Source: CG-Epi1 sp964634895
Lineage (GTDB): Archaea > Thermoplasmatota > Poseidoniia > MGIII > CG-Epi1
Direction of reading: 5' to 3'
Assembly (NCBI GenBank): GCA_964634895.1
Contig: CAZWJS010000012.1
Location: 1 to 39,677, forward strand
DNA length: 39,677 nucleotides
Of the stretch, positions 1 to 8,360 are shown piece after piece. The position numbers were made by a program, and so were the translations under genes. Position 1 is the first letter of the stretch, and the number at the start of each line of letters is the position of its first letter. The notes below the pieces were generated by a model. The model was not told where the DNA came from. It saw only the letters and a list, made by a program, of their open reading frames with translations, and did no database searches.

Positions 1-2078
1 TTCTTAGGATAATAATATATTTCTATCTTTACGTCATCTGCGTCTGCGTTACCTATATTTTGAACATTAACTAACACAACCACTGTATCCCCATCCTTGA
101 CTTGACTTGCATTACCTATAGCTCCATCAATTTCTAATTGAATATTTTCTTGAGATACTACTATCTCAGGTCTCTGAACTACAACTCTAAGGCTAACCTC
201 TTTACGGGCATCTGGATTATCTTCTGTGTCCCTTACTGATATTTCAATTGTATGATTACCTTCCTCAGCTTCGTCATCAACCACAACAAACACCCATAAA
301 TCATCAATTCCTTCAGCCTCAATATCTACTCCTGAAGAAGACCATATCTGAGATTGGCCACTATCCTGCCAGAAAGAGACTGACCAGTCATCGTCTAGGG
401 TACTTTCTATATCTGGTATGTACGTATCCTTATGCGATCCTGTATTCTCCAATTTAACTTTAAATTTTACTTTATTCTTTGAAGAACTGCCCCCTCCCAT
501 ATATTCGGGATAAATCTCCTTAATAGTGTCTATAGGTGTCAGAGAAAGGTCCCGAATAGGGTCACGAACATCTACTGTAACTGAGGCTTGAACAGCTTCT
601 TCTTGACCATCTCCTGCTGAAGCTTCAGTAATAATTGTGTAATTACCTTCATCTGCATCCTCATTAGGAGTTATACAAAGGTAAAGATTTCTTGTCGCTC
701 CAGCAGCAATTAATCCAGTGAAGGAACCTGAGCATGAAGAGCTAGTGAAAATACTAACATCATCCCAATCGTCGGGGTAGGTAGTTTCAATTGTTTCAAC
801 AAGTATGCTATCTTGTCTATTTCCAAGATTACGCAATTTCAGTGTGAATTTTACCATTCGATCCTCTTCATTATCTTCAGCTGAGGGATAAGCTGTACGA
901 ACATCTTCTCCAATCACAGTTAAAGAAGCTCCATAAATATCACCAATCTCGGTTGTTAATTCTTCGTTTTCACTTACCGCTAAGTCACTTTCAGATTTAG
1001 CTTTTATTCGAACTTCGTATTGATTTCCTTCAAGTGCATCTCTTTCTTGAGAAGTACAGTTGTCATCATATTCAGGTAAAGCTACTGTGACGATGACAGT
1101 GACAGTTTCATTTGCATCTAACTCAACAGATTCAGGATATACTGATGCCCAACCAAGATCATCATCCAATATTGATAAAAGAATTGTATCTGATACATTG
1201 CCTGTATTTTTTACGGTTACGTTAAATGAAGCATTCGCGCCAGGAATACGCTCTAAAGTTGTAACATCAACATCAATTTCAACTCCTCTAGGAGGTTCTA
1301 CATTAACTTCCATATATGCCAAATTATTACTTAAGGAGGGGTCTTCTTCAGTATTGTTTTCATCTGAGTCAATGATAATTAAAAATACATATATTCCTTT
1401 TTCCGCGTCACTAGGGATAGTATATGTCCATTCTATTTTATCCGGAGGAATTTCAGATTCTAGAGGGCTTATGTAATAAAACATATAATTACCTATATCA
1501 GATAAATTACTAGGCGCTTCGTCATCTGGACCGAAATAAGCAGTTATAGTAACTGGATTCAATGTACTTACATTACCACGATTTCCATACTCAACTTCGA
1601 ACGATACTTTTTCGCCTGATATTACGTTTCTACCATTCAACGTAGAATTAGGATCAACCCAAAGATCAGCTTCATCTGTTTCAGGTTCAACATCGATATA
1701 ATTCTCAAATATACCATAATTACTACTGGAATAATAAATAGTCGCAGAGTAGCAAACTTCTCCAGTCTCATCAAAAGTAATCTCCAGAGTTACAGTATCT
1801 GATTCGCCGGCCCCCATTGTAATTGTATCAGACTCGTCTGTTAAATTGTTCTGATCACAATCTGAATACAAACGTACAGTAGCATTATAATCATAATTTC
1901 CATTATTAGCCCATTCGGCTATAATTTCATATGATATATTAAGTCGTGGAGGTGGATTATTCGGTGGTTTGTACAAACTAGTAATTTCGAGATCATCAGA
2001 AGGAGTAGCTTGTGCATTAGTAAAACCAAAAACAACCAAAATCAGCGAGGATAACAGAAATATCCTAAGAAGCTCCAT
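1..2078 (-). CDS. Secreted CARDB/NEW3-type repeat surface protein (5' part only)
   Basis: The open frame runs from an ATG at 2078 off the left edge, so about 692 N-terminal residues are visible and the C-terminus is missing. The N-terminus is a signal peptide: MELLRIFLLSSLILVVFGF followed by TNAQA. The rest is a chain of Ig-like beta domains with the recurring core N-x-G-N/S and a later aromatic/acidic strand, for example FNVTVKNTGNVSD, FTLKLRNLGNRQD, FKVKLENTGSHKD and VNVQNIGNADAD. This is the CARDB/NEW3 style of extracellular archaeal proteins. The composition is acidic with scattered N-x-S/T sequons. A TATA box at 2101-2108 puts transcription start almost on the ATG, so the mRNA is probably leaderless. 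I infer a cell-surface structural or adhesin-like role; no catalytic motif was seen. Confidence 0.8.
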   Translation of the reverse strand, partial: MELLRIFLLSSLILVVFGFTNAQATPSDDLEITSLYKPPNNPPPRLNISYEIIAEWANNGNYDYNATVRLYSDCDQNNLTDESDTITMGAGESDTVTLEITFDETGEVCYSATIYYSSSNYGIFENYIDVEPETDEADLWVDPNSTLNGRNVISGEKVSFEVEYGNRGNVSTLNPVTITAYFGPDDEAPSNLSDIGNYMFYYISPLESEIPPDKIEWTYTIPSDAEKGIYVFLIIIDSDENNTEEDPSLSNNLAYMEVNVEPPRGVEIDVDVTTLERIPGANASFNVTVKNTGNVSDTILLSILDDDLGWASVYPESVELDANETVTVIVTVALPEYDDNCTSQERDALEGNQYEVRIKAKSESDLAVSENEELTTEIGDIYGASLTVIGEDVRTAYPSAEDNEEDRMVKFTLKLRNLGNRQDSILVETIETTYPDDWDDVSIFTSSSCSGSFTGLIAAGATRNLYLCITPNEDADEGNYTIITEASAGDGQEEAVQASVTVDVRDPIRDLSLTPIDTIKEIYPEYMGGGSSSKNKVKFKVKLENTGSHKDTYIPDIESTLDDDWSVSFWQDSGQSQIWSSSGVDIEAEGIDDLWVFVVVDDEAEEGNHTIEISVRDTEDNPDARKEVSLRVVVQRPEIVVSQENIQLEIDGAIGNASQVKDGDTVVVLVNVQNIGNADADDVKIEIYYYPK

Positions 2079-2100
2079 ATTACAATCGTATTATTTTGGG

Positions 2101-2108
2101 TATATAAA
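2101..2108 (-). promoter_or_regulatory. TATA box for the CARDB-type surface protein
   Basis: On the minus strand this reads TTTATATA. Its centre is about 26 bp upstream of the ATG at 2078, the archaeal TATA-to-start distance, so the transcript is probably leaderless. It lies directly beside the stop codon of the next minus-strand gene (2110). Confidence 0.55.
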
Positions 2109-2109
2109 C

Positions 2110-2613
2110 CTATATATTTTTAAAATCAAATTCTAGTTTTTGTTTCCCGACTAAAGTCTTAGACCTATGGAAAGTATCTTTTCGGTAATCAAAAGGATAT
2201 GTAACATAATTCAAGTCTTTATCATAGGTTTTGTACAGAAAATTCTCCCATAAAAAGCCCCATGTACCTCCTCCTGAGAAAAAATCACCTCCAGAAACCC
2301 GCTTTATTTCTTTAAGAACTTCCTCAATATCTTCTGAAAAAGAGATGGTTCCAGATTCCATAATCACAAAAGAATTGGTATCAAATTGTGACCATGCTGC
2401 CATGTCATTGATGTTCATTCGATTACACTTGGAACAACCATTAAGGTCAATCGTAACGTCACCATGCTTACAATTAGGGAAAAAACGCGACATGAATCTG
2501 AAATAATTACCATGGCAGGGATCTCCAATTACCATCAAATTTTTTTCTTTGACTTTGCTGAGTTCCAAGGCTTCCTTGTAAAATTTCTTAGTCCGAAAAT
2601 ATCTTCTAATCAT
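2110..2613 (-). CDS. Class I SAM-methyltransferase-like small protein
   Basis: The protein has about 167 residues from the ATG at 2613. The frame could extend to a TTG at 2667, but that codon lies only 6 bp from the TATA box at 2673-2682, so I reject it. The order of motifs resembles a Rossmann methyltransferase: a first beta strand NLMVIGDPCHGNY, an acidic strand end GDVTIDLNGC, then a segment in the position of the usual 'fD.V..s..LEH' (SFVIMESGTISF) and DIEEVLKEIKRVSGG, which matches the helix after motif IV. The glycine-rich loop is GDPCHG, not canonical GxGxG, and a C-x-x-C (CSKC) sits after the acidic residue. The substrate is unknown. It could instead be a non-catalytic Rossmann protein. 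Confidence 0.5.
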   Translation of the reverse strand: MIRRYFRTKKFYKEALELSKVKEKNLMVIGDPCHGNYFRFMSRFFPNCKHGDVTIDLNGCSKCNRMNINDMAAWSQFDTNSFVIMESGTISFSEDIEEVLKEIKRVSGGDFFSGGGTWGFLWENFLYKTYDKDLNYVTYPFDYRKDTFHRSKTLVGKQKLEFDFKNI

Positions 2614-2672
2614 CTCAATAGTACCGATATACTCTCCGTATTTAACTATAATTAGTACAACAGACAATAATC

Positions 2673-2682
2673 TAATATATTA
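2673..2682. promoter_or_regulatory. Palindromic TATA element between divergent genes
   Basis: The sequence TAATATATTA is a perfect palindrome. On the plus strand it lies about 25 bp before the ATG at 2701, giving a leaderless transcript. On the minus strand it would start a transcript near 2650 for the gene beginning at 2613. It may serve both directions. Confidence 0.5.
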
Positions 2683-2700
2683 GCTAACTAATCAGCATAT

Positions 2701-4185
2701 ATGCTTGAATCGATTAAACTAGCTGTAGCGATGGCTCTGGCACTTTCGCTTTGCGCTCCTTGCTCGTCTGGTTTAGCTAATGAATTTTACGAAATTCAGA
2801 CTGAAGAATCTGACAGAGAATATTCTAACGGATGGACTCACAGACCATTAGCTGAATTATTTACAAGTCTAAGCTGCGTCTACTGCATGAGTTATGCTGA
2901 CCCTGCAATGGAAGAAGTAATTCACGACGGAGAGGGAGATGAAGCAAATCCTTACAATGTTGTTGTATTCCATCAAACAAATGGAGGTGCAGGAGATGAT
3001 CCTTTCCATACTGAGGATTCTAAATCCCGAATGAGAGATCATTACGGCCAGACAGGTACTCCTAACGCTCAATTTGATGGAAACTACCGCTACGTTGGTG
3101 GTGGTGGTGAATCTAATTACCAAGACTATACTAATGCGATGTCTGAATCTGGTCAAAGAGAAGGTGATGGGAATGATGAACCTTTCAAAATAGTGGATTT
3201 GGATATCTACAGTGAATTCATTGGTTCTGAGAGTGAAGGTGAAGCTGGACAATTCAAAATAACTGTAGATATTGAGTACCATGGGCAAACTGGAGGAGAT
3301 GGTGGAGTACCAACCGAACCTGATGACGTTCTTGGTGAAAGTCCGGAACTAAATGGTGAGCTCTTTGTATTTATGGTAGAAGATGGAGTCCCCGCTTATT
3401 CTTCATATCTTGATGAAATTTGGACCAATAGAATGGTTTTCAGAGAATATGCAATCGATGACGAAGAATTCACTTTGGAAGAAGGAGACAATACCCAATT
3501 TAGTGCGGTTTGGAAAGTACCAACAACTCAAGTTGATGGTGACGGAATATCAAGTGATATCAAAATTCCAATCAATCCTGGTAGAATTATACCAATCGCT
3601 GCAGTATTCGATAGAGATGATACGGATTCAGGAAATGATGAAGATTCAAATGGAGATGATACATATCCTACACCTAGAGCAATTCAGTCTGCTACACCAG
3701 AATCTACGATGTACGACAACCCCGATAGAGACGTTCCCGAGATAAAAACAAAGACTGAAAAATTTATAGATGAAGGTGCAGAAATTCAAACTACTTTCGA
3801 TGCTGATGAAGGGATCGGAACCTCTTATGTTGTTTACAATTATGAATCTAGCAACTTTACTGGGGAATGGATAACTGATGAAATGAAAATTGAAGGTGAA
3901 GAGGTCTGTGATGAAGAAACTGGAATTTGTTATGCATATGCAGGCGCTACAGGAACTTCTGTATTGCCATATTCTGAAGATAATACAATATTTTATCAAA
4001 TTCTTTTTGTTGATGGAAACAAAACTTCCAGTAAAACTGAAGTCATTCAGTTTGTGGGTGCCGATGGAGGTGCCCCTCCTGCTGAAGAAAGAGAATTGCC
4101 AGTTCTAATGATTGGAATTGGTGCCATTATCATAGCACTAATTGCAGGCTTTGTTGTTTGGGCAAGAAAACCTAGTATAGGTTAA
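2701..4185 (+). CDS. Secreted, C-terminally anchored thioredoxin-fold protein (Omp28-like), CVYC
   Basis: The product has 494 residues. A signal peptide (residues 1-26, ending around SSGLANE) is followed by HRPLAELFTSLSCVYCMSYAD, which has the thioredoxin-like CxxC at 59-62. Next comes a segment with VVVFHQ and GTPNAQFDG; the latter is the cis-Pro-type loop (T-P) expected in this fold. The middle and C-terminal parts are beta-rich and acidic, and a membrane helix lies near the end (about 467-487, LPVLMIGIGAIIIALIAGFVV), followed by ARK. It is a clear paralogue of the next gene, sharing NGWTHRP, GTP-AQFDG and the middle domain. I infer an extracytoplasmic thiol-disulfide role, reduced by the CcdA fusion downstream. 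The active-site dipeptide VY differs from the PP of the paralogue. Confidence 0.75.
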   Translation: MLESIKLAVAMALALSLCAPCSSGLANEFYEIQTEESDREYSNGWTHRPLAELFTSLSCVYCMSYADPAMEEVIHDGEGDEANPYNVVVFHQTNGGAGDDPFHTEDSKSRMRDHYGQTGTPNAQFDGNYRYVGGGGESNYQDYTNAMSESGQREGDGNDEPFKIVDLDIYSEFIGSESEGEAGQFKITVDIEYHGQTGGDGGVPTEPDDVLGESPELNGELFVFMVEDGVPAYSSYLDEIWTNRMVFREYAIDDEEFTLEEGDNTQFSAVWKVPTTQVDGDGISSDIKIPINPGRIIPIAAVFDRDDTDSGNDEDSNGDDTYPTPRAIQSATPESTMYDNPDRDVPEIKTKTEKFIDEGAEIQTTFDADEGIGTSYVVYNYESSNFTGEWITDEMKIEGEEVCDEETGICYAYAGATGTSVLPYSEDNTIFYQILFVDGNKTSSKTEVIQFVGADGGAPPAEERELPVLMIGIGAIIIALIAGFVVWARKPSIG

Positions 4186-4207
4186 ACACAACTGTAAAAT
4201 ACGTCCC

Positions 4208-4214
4208 TTATAAT
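4208..4214 (+). promoter_or_regulatory. TATA box for the CPPC thioredoxin-fold gene
   Basis: TTATAAT is centred about 23-25 bp before the ATG at 4233. This suggests that the second paralogue has its own promoter and a leaderless mRNA despite lying only 47 bp after the previous stop. Confidence 0.45.
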
Positions 4215-4232
4215 CTCAAACAAAGTGATAGT

Positions 4233-5573
4233 ATGAGCACTATACGAAATTTTACCGCAATGGCAGTCTGCTTTTTGTTTGTTATTTCTTCCTTTGTAGC
4301 GCCAAGTTTAGCTACTAATCAAGAACCTGATGAATATCCTAATGGGTGGACACATCGACCTATAATGGAACAGTTTACCAGCTTAGGGTGCCCTCCATGT
4401 ATGGGAATTGACCCTGATGTAGCAAAATTATGGAAAGAATTCAGAGAAGATCCGGCACAACCTGTAACATTTGTTTCATTCCACCAAGTCAACGGTGGCT
4501 CTGATGATGAATTTGCTAGTCAAGAAGCAAAAGACCGATATAATCACTACTCTGTTCAAGGTACGCCTGATGCGCAATTTGATGGTGGCTACATAGAAGA
4601 ATTAGGTGGCGGTGATGGGACCTATGATACTTACAAAGATCATTATTTCGAATGCGGTGAAAGAGATGTTAAACCAACCGAATTGAGAGTATGGCAAGAA
4701 TTTAAAGAAGATCGATTTGTTTTTACTGTAAATCTGACTTACCTAGGTGAAGGCGGACTCACTACACCACTCAATCCAGACATCTTGGATTCAAGTGTGT
4801 ATTTGTTTGTAGTGGAGGATGATATTATGGCTTGGAGTTCTGTAGAAGAAAAGGAAGTCCTTACGCATAATGTATTCAGAGAAAATGCCTTAACCAATGA
4901 ACAAGTTGAATTACAAGCTGCAGAAACTTGGAGTCATCAAGTAGAATGGGTTATTCCAGACACCATTGACTATACAAGTGGACATGAGGACAGAGATGGA
5001 AATCCTCAAGAAGGTGAACATCCTATTCCTACTCCAATTAATCCTGCTAAAATTTCAGTTGTAGCAGTTGTATATGATAATGATGATACTTCAAGAACTA
5101 CATCATCAGGAAAAACTGGCAATGCTGCAGATACGCCAAGAGCAGCTAACTCTGCAACCCCACAAACAACTGCATACGATGAACAAAATGAGCCCCCAAA
5201 GGTAGTTACTTACGAAGAGAATCTTAATGGGAATCTTGCTGAGATTAGAGCTACGCTCGAGGATGAAGATGGAATCGGCTCTGCTTATGTTATCTACAAC
5301 TTTCACAACGGCTCATATGATAATGAACCTTGGGGAGTAATGCCAATGGAAATTGATGAAAATAATGTTGCCAAAGCTTCAATCGAATTTACTGATGGAG
5401 ATCCTGTATGGTATAGAATCTTATTGGTAGACGGAAAACAAGGTTTCTCAGCTAGCGAAGCTAAACAATTTGAGGGAACTGGTGGAGGAAAGGTCAGTGA
5501 GGATGCACCTGGTTTTGGCTTCATTGCTGTAGCAATGGCTTTATTGATTGGATTAAGTAGAAGAAGAGACTGA
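4233..5573 (+). CDS. Secreted thioredoxin-fold protein (Omp28-like), CPPC, with PGF-CTERM-like tail
   Basis: The product has 446 residues. A signal peptide (about 1-27) precedes HRPIMEQFTSLGCPPCMGID, with the redox CxxC at 53-56. The cis-Pro-type loop GTPDAQFDGG follows, then an acidic beta-rich region homologous to the upstream paralogue. The C-terminus is tripartite: acidic spacer, APGFGF, hydrophobic helix AVAMALLIGL, then SRRRD. This resembles the PGF-CTERM signal that archaeosortase ArtA processes in haloarchaea (family knowledge); processing here is inference. The paralogue upstream has an ordinary membrane anchor, so the two may be fixed to the cell surface differently. The start is supported by the signal peptide and the TATA box at 4208. 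It lies 7 bp before the CcdA fusion and is probably co-transcribed with it. Confidence 0.78.
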   Translation: MSTIRNFTAMAVCFLFVISSFVAPSLATNQEPDEYPNGWTHRPIMEQFTSLGCPPCMGIDPDVAKLWKEFREDPAQPVTFVSFHQVNGGSDDEFASQEAKDRYNHYSVQGTPDAQFDGGYIEELGGGDGTYDTYKDHYFECGERDVKPTELRVWQEFKEDRFVFTVNLTYLGEGGLTTPLNPDILDSSVYLFVVEDDIMAWSSVEEKEVLTHNVFRENALTNEQVELQAAETWSHQVEWVIPDTIDYTSGHEDRDGNPQEGEHPIPTPINPAKISVVAVVYDNDDTSRTTSSGKTGNAADTPRAANSATPQTTAYDEQNEPPKVVTYEENLNGNLAEIRATLEDEDGIGSAYVIYNFHNGSYDNEPWGVMPMEIDENNVAKASIEFTDGDPVWYRILLVDGKQGFSASEAKQFEGTGGGKVSEDAPGFGFIAVAMALLIGLSRRRD

Positions 5574-5580
5574 AATTAAA

Positions 5581-6990
5581 ATGGCCAAGAAGAAAGCAGA
5601 AGCTGTTCAGAAGACAAATTGGGATGTACTTGTTGAAAATAGTAAAGGTTTCTGGAACAATACTGTAATGGAGAATCAAATTCTATTTGGAATTGGAACT
5701 TCAGTAATGTTAATCTTGGCAATCGTTCTTTATGGCATGATTGGGGGAGAGTCAGATGCTCCAGATTTTGAATTAAAGGATACTGAAGGAAACACGTTCA
5801 GATTATCTGATTATAGAGGAGAAAAAGTCGTTATTCTTGACTTTATGTTTTCTACTTGTGGGCCTTGTGAAAAATTTGTACAAGACTCTCTCGGTCCATA
5901 TGCTGAAGGTATGGATAAAGATGAAGTGATTATTATATCCATAAGTGTTTTTGAAAATGATGACGAAGAAACACTAAGAGACTTTGCGAAACAGCATGAT
6001 TGGAAACATGCCTTAGGAGATCCAAACGGAGATATTGAAATCTCATATGAGGTTACAGGTACACCTAAAGTTTTCATAATTGATAAGGATGGGCAAATAA
6101 CTTACGAAGCTGGAGGCACAACTGGGAAATCTGTTCCTGATAACCCTGAGGACCTTGAATTAGAAGTTGACAAAGCATTGAGTGGACAAGGAACTCTTGT
6201 CAAAGTAAAAGAATCTTCAATATATTTGTTTGCAGTAGGGGCTGGTGTAATGGTTTTCTTTTCCCCGTGCTCATTCCCAATGTTGCCTGGTTACATGTCG
6301 TTTTATCTTTCAAACAAGAAGCAGCGTATTGGTACCTTTGACGAAAAAGCAGCGAGAGAGACACTTCCTGACGGGTTAGCTGCTGCTGCTGGACTAATGG
6401 GTGTTTTATTGCTAATTGGAATTCTACTAGTCCCTTTTGTAAGCGTAATTGGTGGATTTATTCCTGTATTAGAATTAGTAGTAGGAATTCTAATTTTAGG
6501 ATTAGGGGCTGTAATGGTAATGGAATATGACTCTGAAAAGATAGTTAGACCTTTCAGAAACCTAATGTCAACTATTGCAAGCTCCTCGCCTGCAGTGGCA
6601 ATCAAAGAGGGAATTGAAACTGGAATATACAAGACTACAGGTAAAGAATTCAGTTTTTCTGATAGTGAAGCTGGAACAAAAACCGGTCTTTTCTGGTATG
6701 GTGTTGCTTATGGTTCTGCTGCAGCAGGATGTGTAGCTCCAGTCGTTATAGGTCTGCTTACTGCTAGCATTAACCGGGGTTTAGTGACGGGATTACTCGT
6801 CTTTGTGATATTCTCTGTAACTGCTGGAATTTTGATGGTTAGTTTTACAATGATGGTTGCTGCATCTGAATCGACACTTGTAGACAAGCTCAAAGCATCT
6901 ACTAGGCAAATCGAAATGGCTGGTGGAGCTATTATGATGATTGTCGGCGTTTACTTGATTTATTATTTCCTTTCAACCGAGATATTCTAG
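5581..6990 (+). CDS. TlpA/ResA thioredoxin - CcdA (DsbD-like) membrane fusion
   Basis: The product has 469 residues. A lysine-rich N-terminus is followed by a membrane helix (about 35-55), then a TlpA/ResA-type thioredoxin domain (about 58-205). That domain shows PDFELKDTEGNTFRLSDYRG, LDFMFSTCGPCEKF (CGPC at 93-96) and the cis-Pro loop TGTPKVFIID. From about residue 212 a CcdA/DsbD transmembrane domain follows, with the paired cysteines in FFSPCSFPMLPGY (C230) and AAGCVAPV (C384). CcdA proteins carry electrons from cytoplasmic thioredoxin across the membrane. Here the acceptor thioredoxin is fused to the N-terminus. Its position 7 bp downstream of two secreted CxxC proteins suggests that it keeps them reduced. 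The C-terminal 18 bp overlap the convergent peptidase gene. Confidence 0.9.
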   Translation: MAKKKAEAVQKTNWDVLVENSKGFWNNTVMENQILFGIGTSVMLILAIVLYGMIGGESDAPDFELKDTEGNTFRLSDYRGEKVVILDFMFSTCGPCEKFVQDSLGPYAEGMDKDEVIIISISVFENDDEETLRDFAKQHDWKHALGDPNGDIEISYEVTGTPKVFIIDKDGQITYEAGGTTGKSVPDNPEDLELEVDKALSGQGTLVKVKESSIYLFAVGAGVMVFFSPCSFPMLPGYMSFYLSNKKQRIGTFDEKAARETLPDGLAAAAGLMGVLLLIGILLVPFVSVIGGFIPVLELVVGILILGLGAVMVMEYDSEKIVRPFRNLMSTIASSSPAVAIKEGIETGIYKTTGKEFSFSDSEAGTKTGLFWYGVAYGSAAAGCVAPVVIGLLTASINRGLVTGLLVFVIFSVTAGILMVSFTMMVAASESTLVDKLKASTRQIEMAGGAIMMIVGVYLIYYFLSTEIF

Positions 6991-7659
6991 ATATTTAGTT
7001 GGCAATTCTGGTTCAGGGACTAAATCTTTTCCAAATGCTTTCTTTCCTACACTAATCAGTGTAGTTTCCATATATCTTTCTGCATTAGTATACAAGTCAT
7101 CAAAATAGATGGGACGGTGTGCCTTAGATTGATCATCATCTATTGGATTATTTACAGTAAGAATTTCATTGTCTTCTCCACTAATAACAATCCAGTGAGG
7201 AATATTCTCATCCTCTTCTTCAAAAATAATTGTTGAAACTAAAGCTATCAAAACTCTATCGACTTGTAAAGCATCGCGAACGTCTTTCAAAGTAGGTTTA
7301 CGTATTTCTTGAGTAGTGCCATTAAGAGCACAAGCCCGCTTCTGCATATCATGGAAGAATTTTAAATAATTCTCACTTCCTTTCCCATCTTTGATATAAG
7401 TTTTTGCTCTTTCGATTAATCCTAAATCACCATTATCTGTTATTATGTGAGGATAGAGACCTCTAACTGCTAAAGGTGCACAAACTCCATATCTTCCGGC
7501 ACCTTTCATCTCTACGGCATTTGTCTCTCTCCATAATTCCACTTCAAGGTCTCTATCCATTTCACTTACAAAATTGAAATATTTCAAAGCCATTGCTACA
7601 CATGCTGAACCGCAACTAAAATCCATGGTTTGCGTGTACAAAGGGACGTCTAAATTCAC
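6973..7659 (-). CDS. C39-like cysteine peptidase domain protein
   Basis: The product has 228 residues and starts with GTG. The N-terminal motif VPLYTQTMDFSCGSACVAM has the oxyanion Gln (Q10) and catalytic Cys (C16) of papain-fold C39-like proteins. IPHWIVISG supplies the His (H155), and the V-N-N-P segment near 170-172 is the third-residue region. The middle (DLEVELWRETNAVEMKGAG, GVCAPLAV) matches the DUF3335/C39-like stand-alone family rather than bacteriocin-exporter C39 domains. There is no signal peptide, so it is probably cytoplasmic; the substrate is unknown. It is the third gene after pit and DUF47 on the same strand, 36 bp behind DUF47, with a small hairpin in the gap. An internal ATG (residue 12) would remove Q10, so I keep the GTG. 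Confidence 0.72.
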   Translation of the reverse strand: MNLDVPLYTQTMDFSCGSACVAMALKYFNFVSEMDRDLEVELWRETNAVEMKGAGRYGVCAPLAVRGLYPHIITDNGDLGLIERAKTYIKDGKGSENYLKFFHDMQKRACALNGTTQEIRKPTLKDVRDALQVDRVLIALVSTIIFEEEDENIPHWIVISGEDNEILTVNNPIDDDQSKAHRPIYFDDLYTNAERYMETTLISVGKKAFGKDLVPEPELPTKYLEYLG

Positions 7660-7665
7660 AAATAA

Positions 7666-7680
7666 CCACTCAAGGAGTGG
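7666..7680 (-). promoter_or_regulatory. Short hairpin between DUF47 and the C39-like gene
   Basis: CCACTC-AAG-GAGTGG is a 6-bp inverted repeat with a 3-base loop, filling the 36-bp gap just before the GTG at 7659. It could tune translation or partly terminate the pit-DUF47 transcript. There is no long T-run after it on the minus strand. Chance occurrence is possible. Confidence 0.35.
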
Positions 7681-7695
7681 CCAAATAACATTTGC

Positions 7696-8358
7696 CTATT
7701 TTGAAATTATTGGAAGAAGACTATTAGCTGCTGTTTCTGCCGCATTGGCAACGTCATCAAGTCTCTGGATTAGACGGTACATATGAGCTGCAGCTAAGGG
7801 CTGGTCATCACCATTAGTAAAGACATATGCTGCTGCTTTAGCCTCAGCCTTGTCTGCCTTATGCTCCAATTCATTTACCCTAGCAATATGCTCATGCATT
7901 ATCTCTTTCTCTTTATTAGCAAAAGCAGACTCCAACAAAAATTCGAATCTTCCTACTGTTATTTGATATTCTTCTATCGTAGCTGTTACAGCTTCGGCCA
8001 GATCAAGTACTAGTGACCGAGCCTTAGTATTGTCATACAAATCCCTGAAAGACAATATTTCGGCTACATTCTCAGCATAATCTGCTATTCGATCCTGGCG
8101 GGAGACAAGATCCAGAAAGACCGGCTTATCAACTGCCAGTCTTACATTACCTCGTACCATATCTCTTAACTTGTTCTTGATTTTATCGGCCTTCAATTCG
8201 GACTTGGAAGTGGCTTTGATATGTTTCTTTACAGCTGACCCTGCACAAGCGGCCTTCACACAATGATTCATGTTTTCAACTGTTTCAAAAACTTTTTGAG
8301 CGTGCTTGTAATATGATTTGAATACGCTGGGGCCAATCCGACTTTCAAACAGTTTCAT
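7696..8358 (-). CDS. DUF47 (PhoU-like) phosphate transport accessory protein
   Basis: The product has 220 residues and is almost wholly alpha-helical. FESRIGPSVFKSYYKHAQKV at the N-terminus, a lysine-rich region, SRQDRIADYAENVAEIL in the middle and RLIQRLDDVANAAETAANSL near the end match DUF47/TIGR00153 proteins. These resemble PhoU and are regularly encoded beside Pit phosphate permeases. The metal-binding-type D/E-x-x-x-D pattern (RIADYAEN, RLDDVANAAE) is visible. It follows pit after only 2 bp, so translation is almost certainly coupled. I infer that it regulates or stabilises Pit at the inner face of the membrane. Confidence 0.85.
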   Translation of the reverse strand: MKLFESRIGPSVFKSYYKHAQKVFETVENMNHCVKAACAGSAVKKHIKATSKSELKADKIKNKLRDMVRGNVRLAVDKPVFLDLVSRQDRIADYAENVAEILSFRDLYDNTKARSLVLDLAEAVTATIEEYQITVGRFEFLLESAFANKEKEIMHEHIARVNELEHKADKAEAKAAAYVFTNGDDQPLAAAHMYRLIQRLDDVANAAETAANSLLPIISK

Positions 8359-8360
8359 TA

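Noticed and set aside
1060..1476. Plus-strand frame of 138 codons in the left-edge gene
   Set aside because: It is a shadow of the minus-strand CARDB protein, which has a signal peptide, a TATA box and domain repeats.
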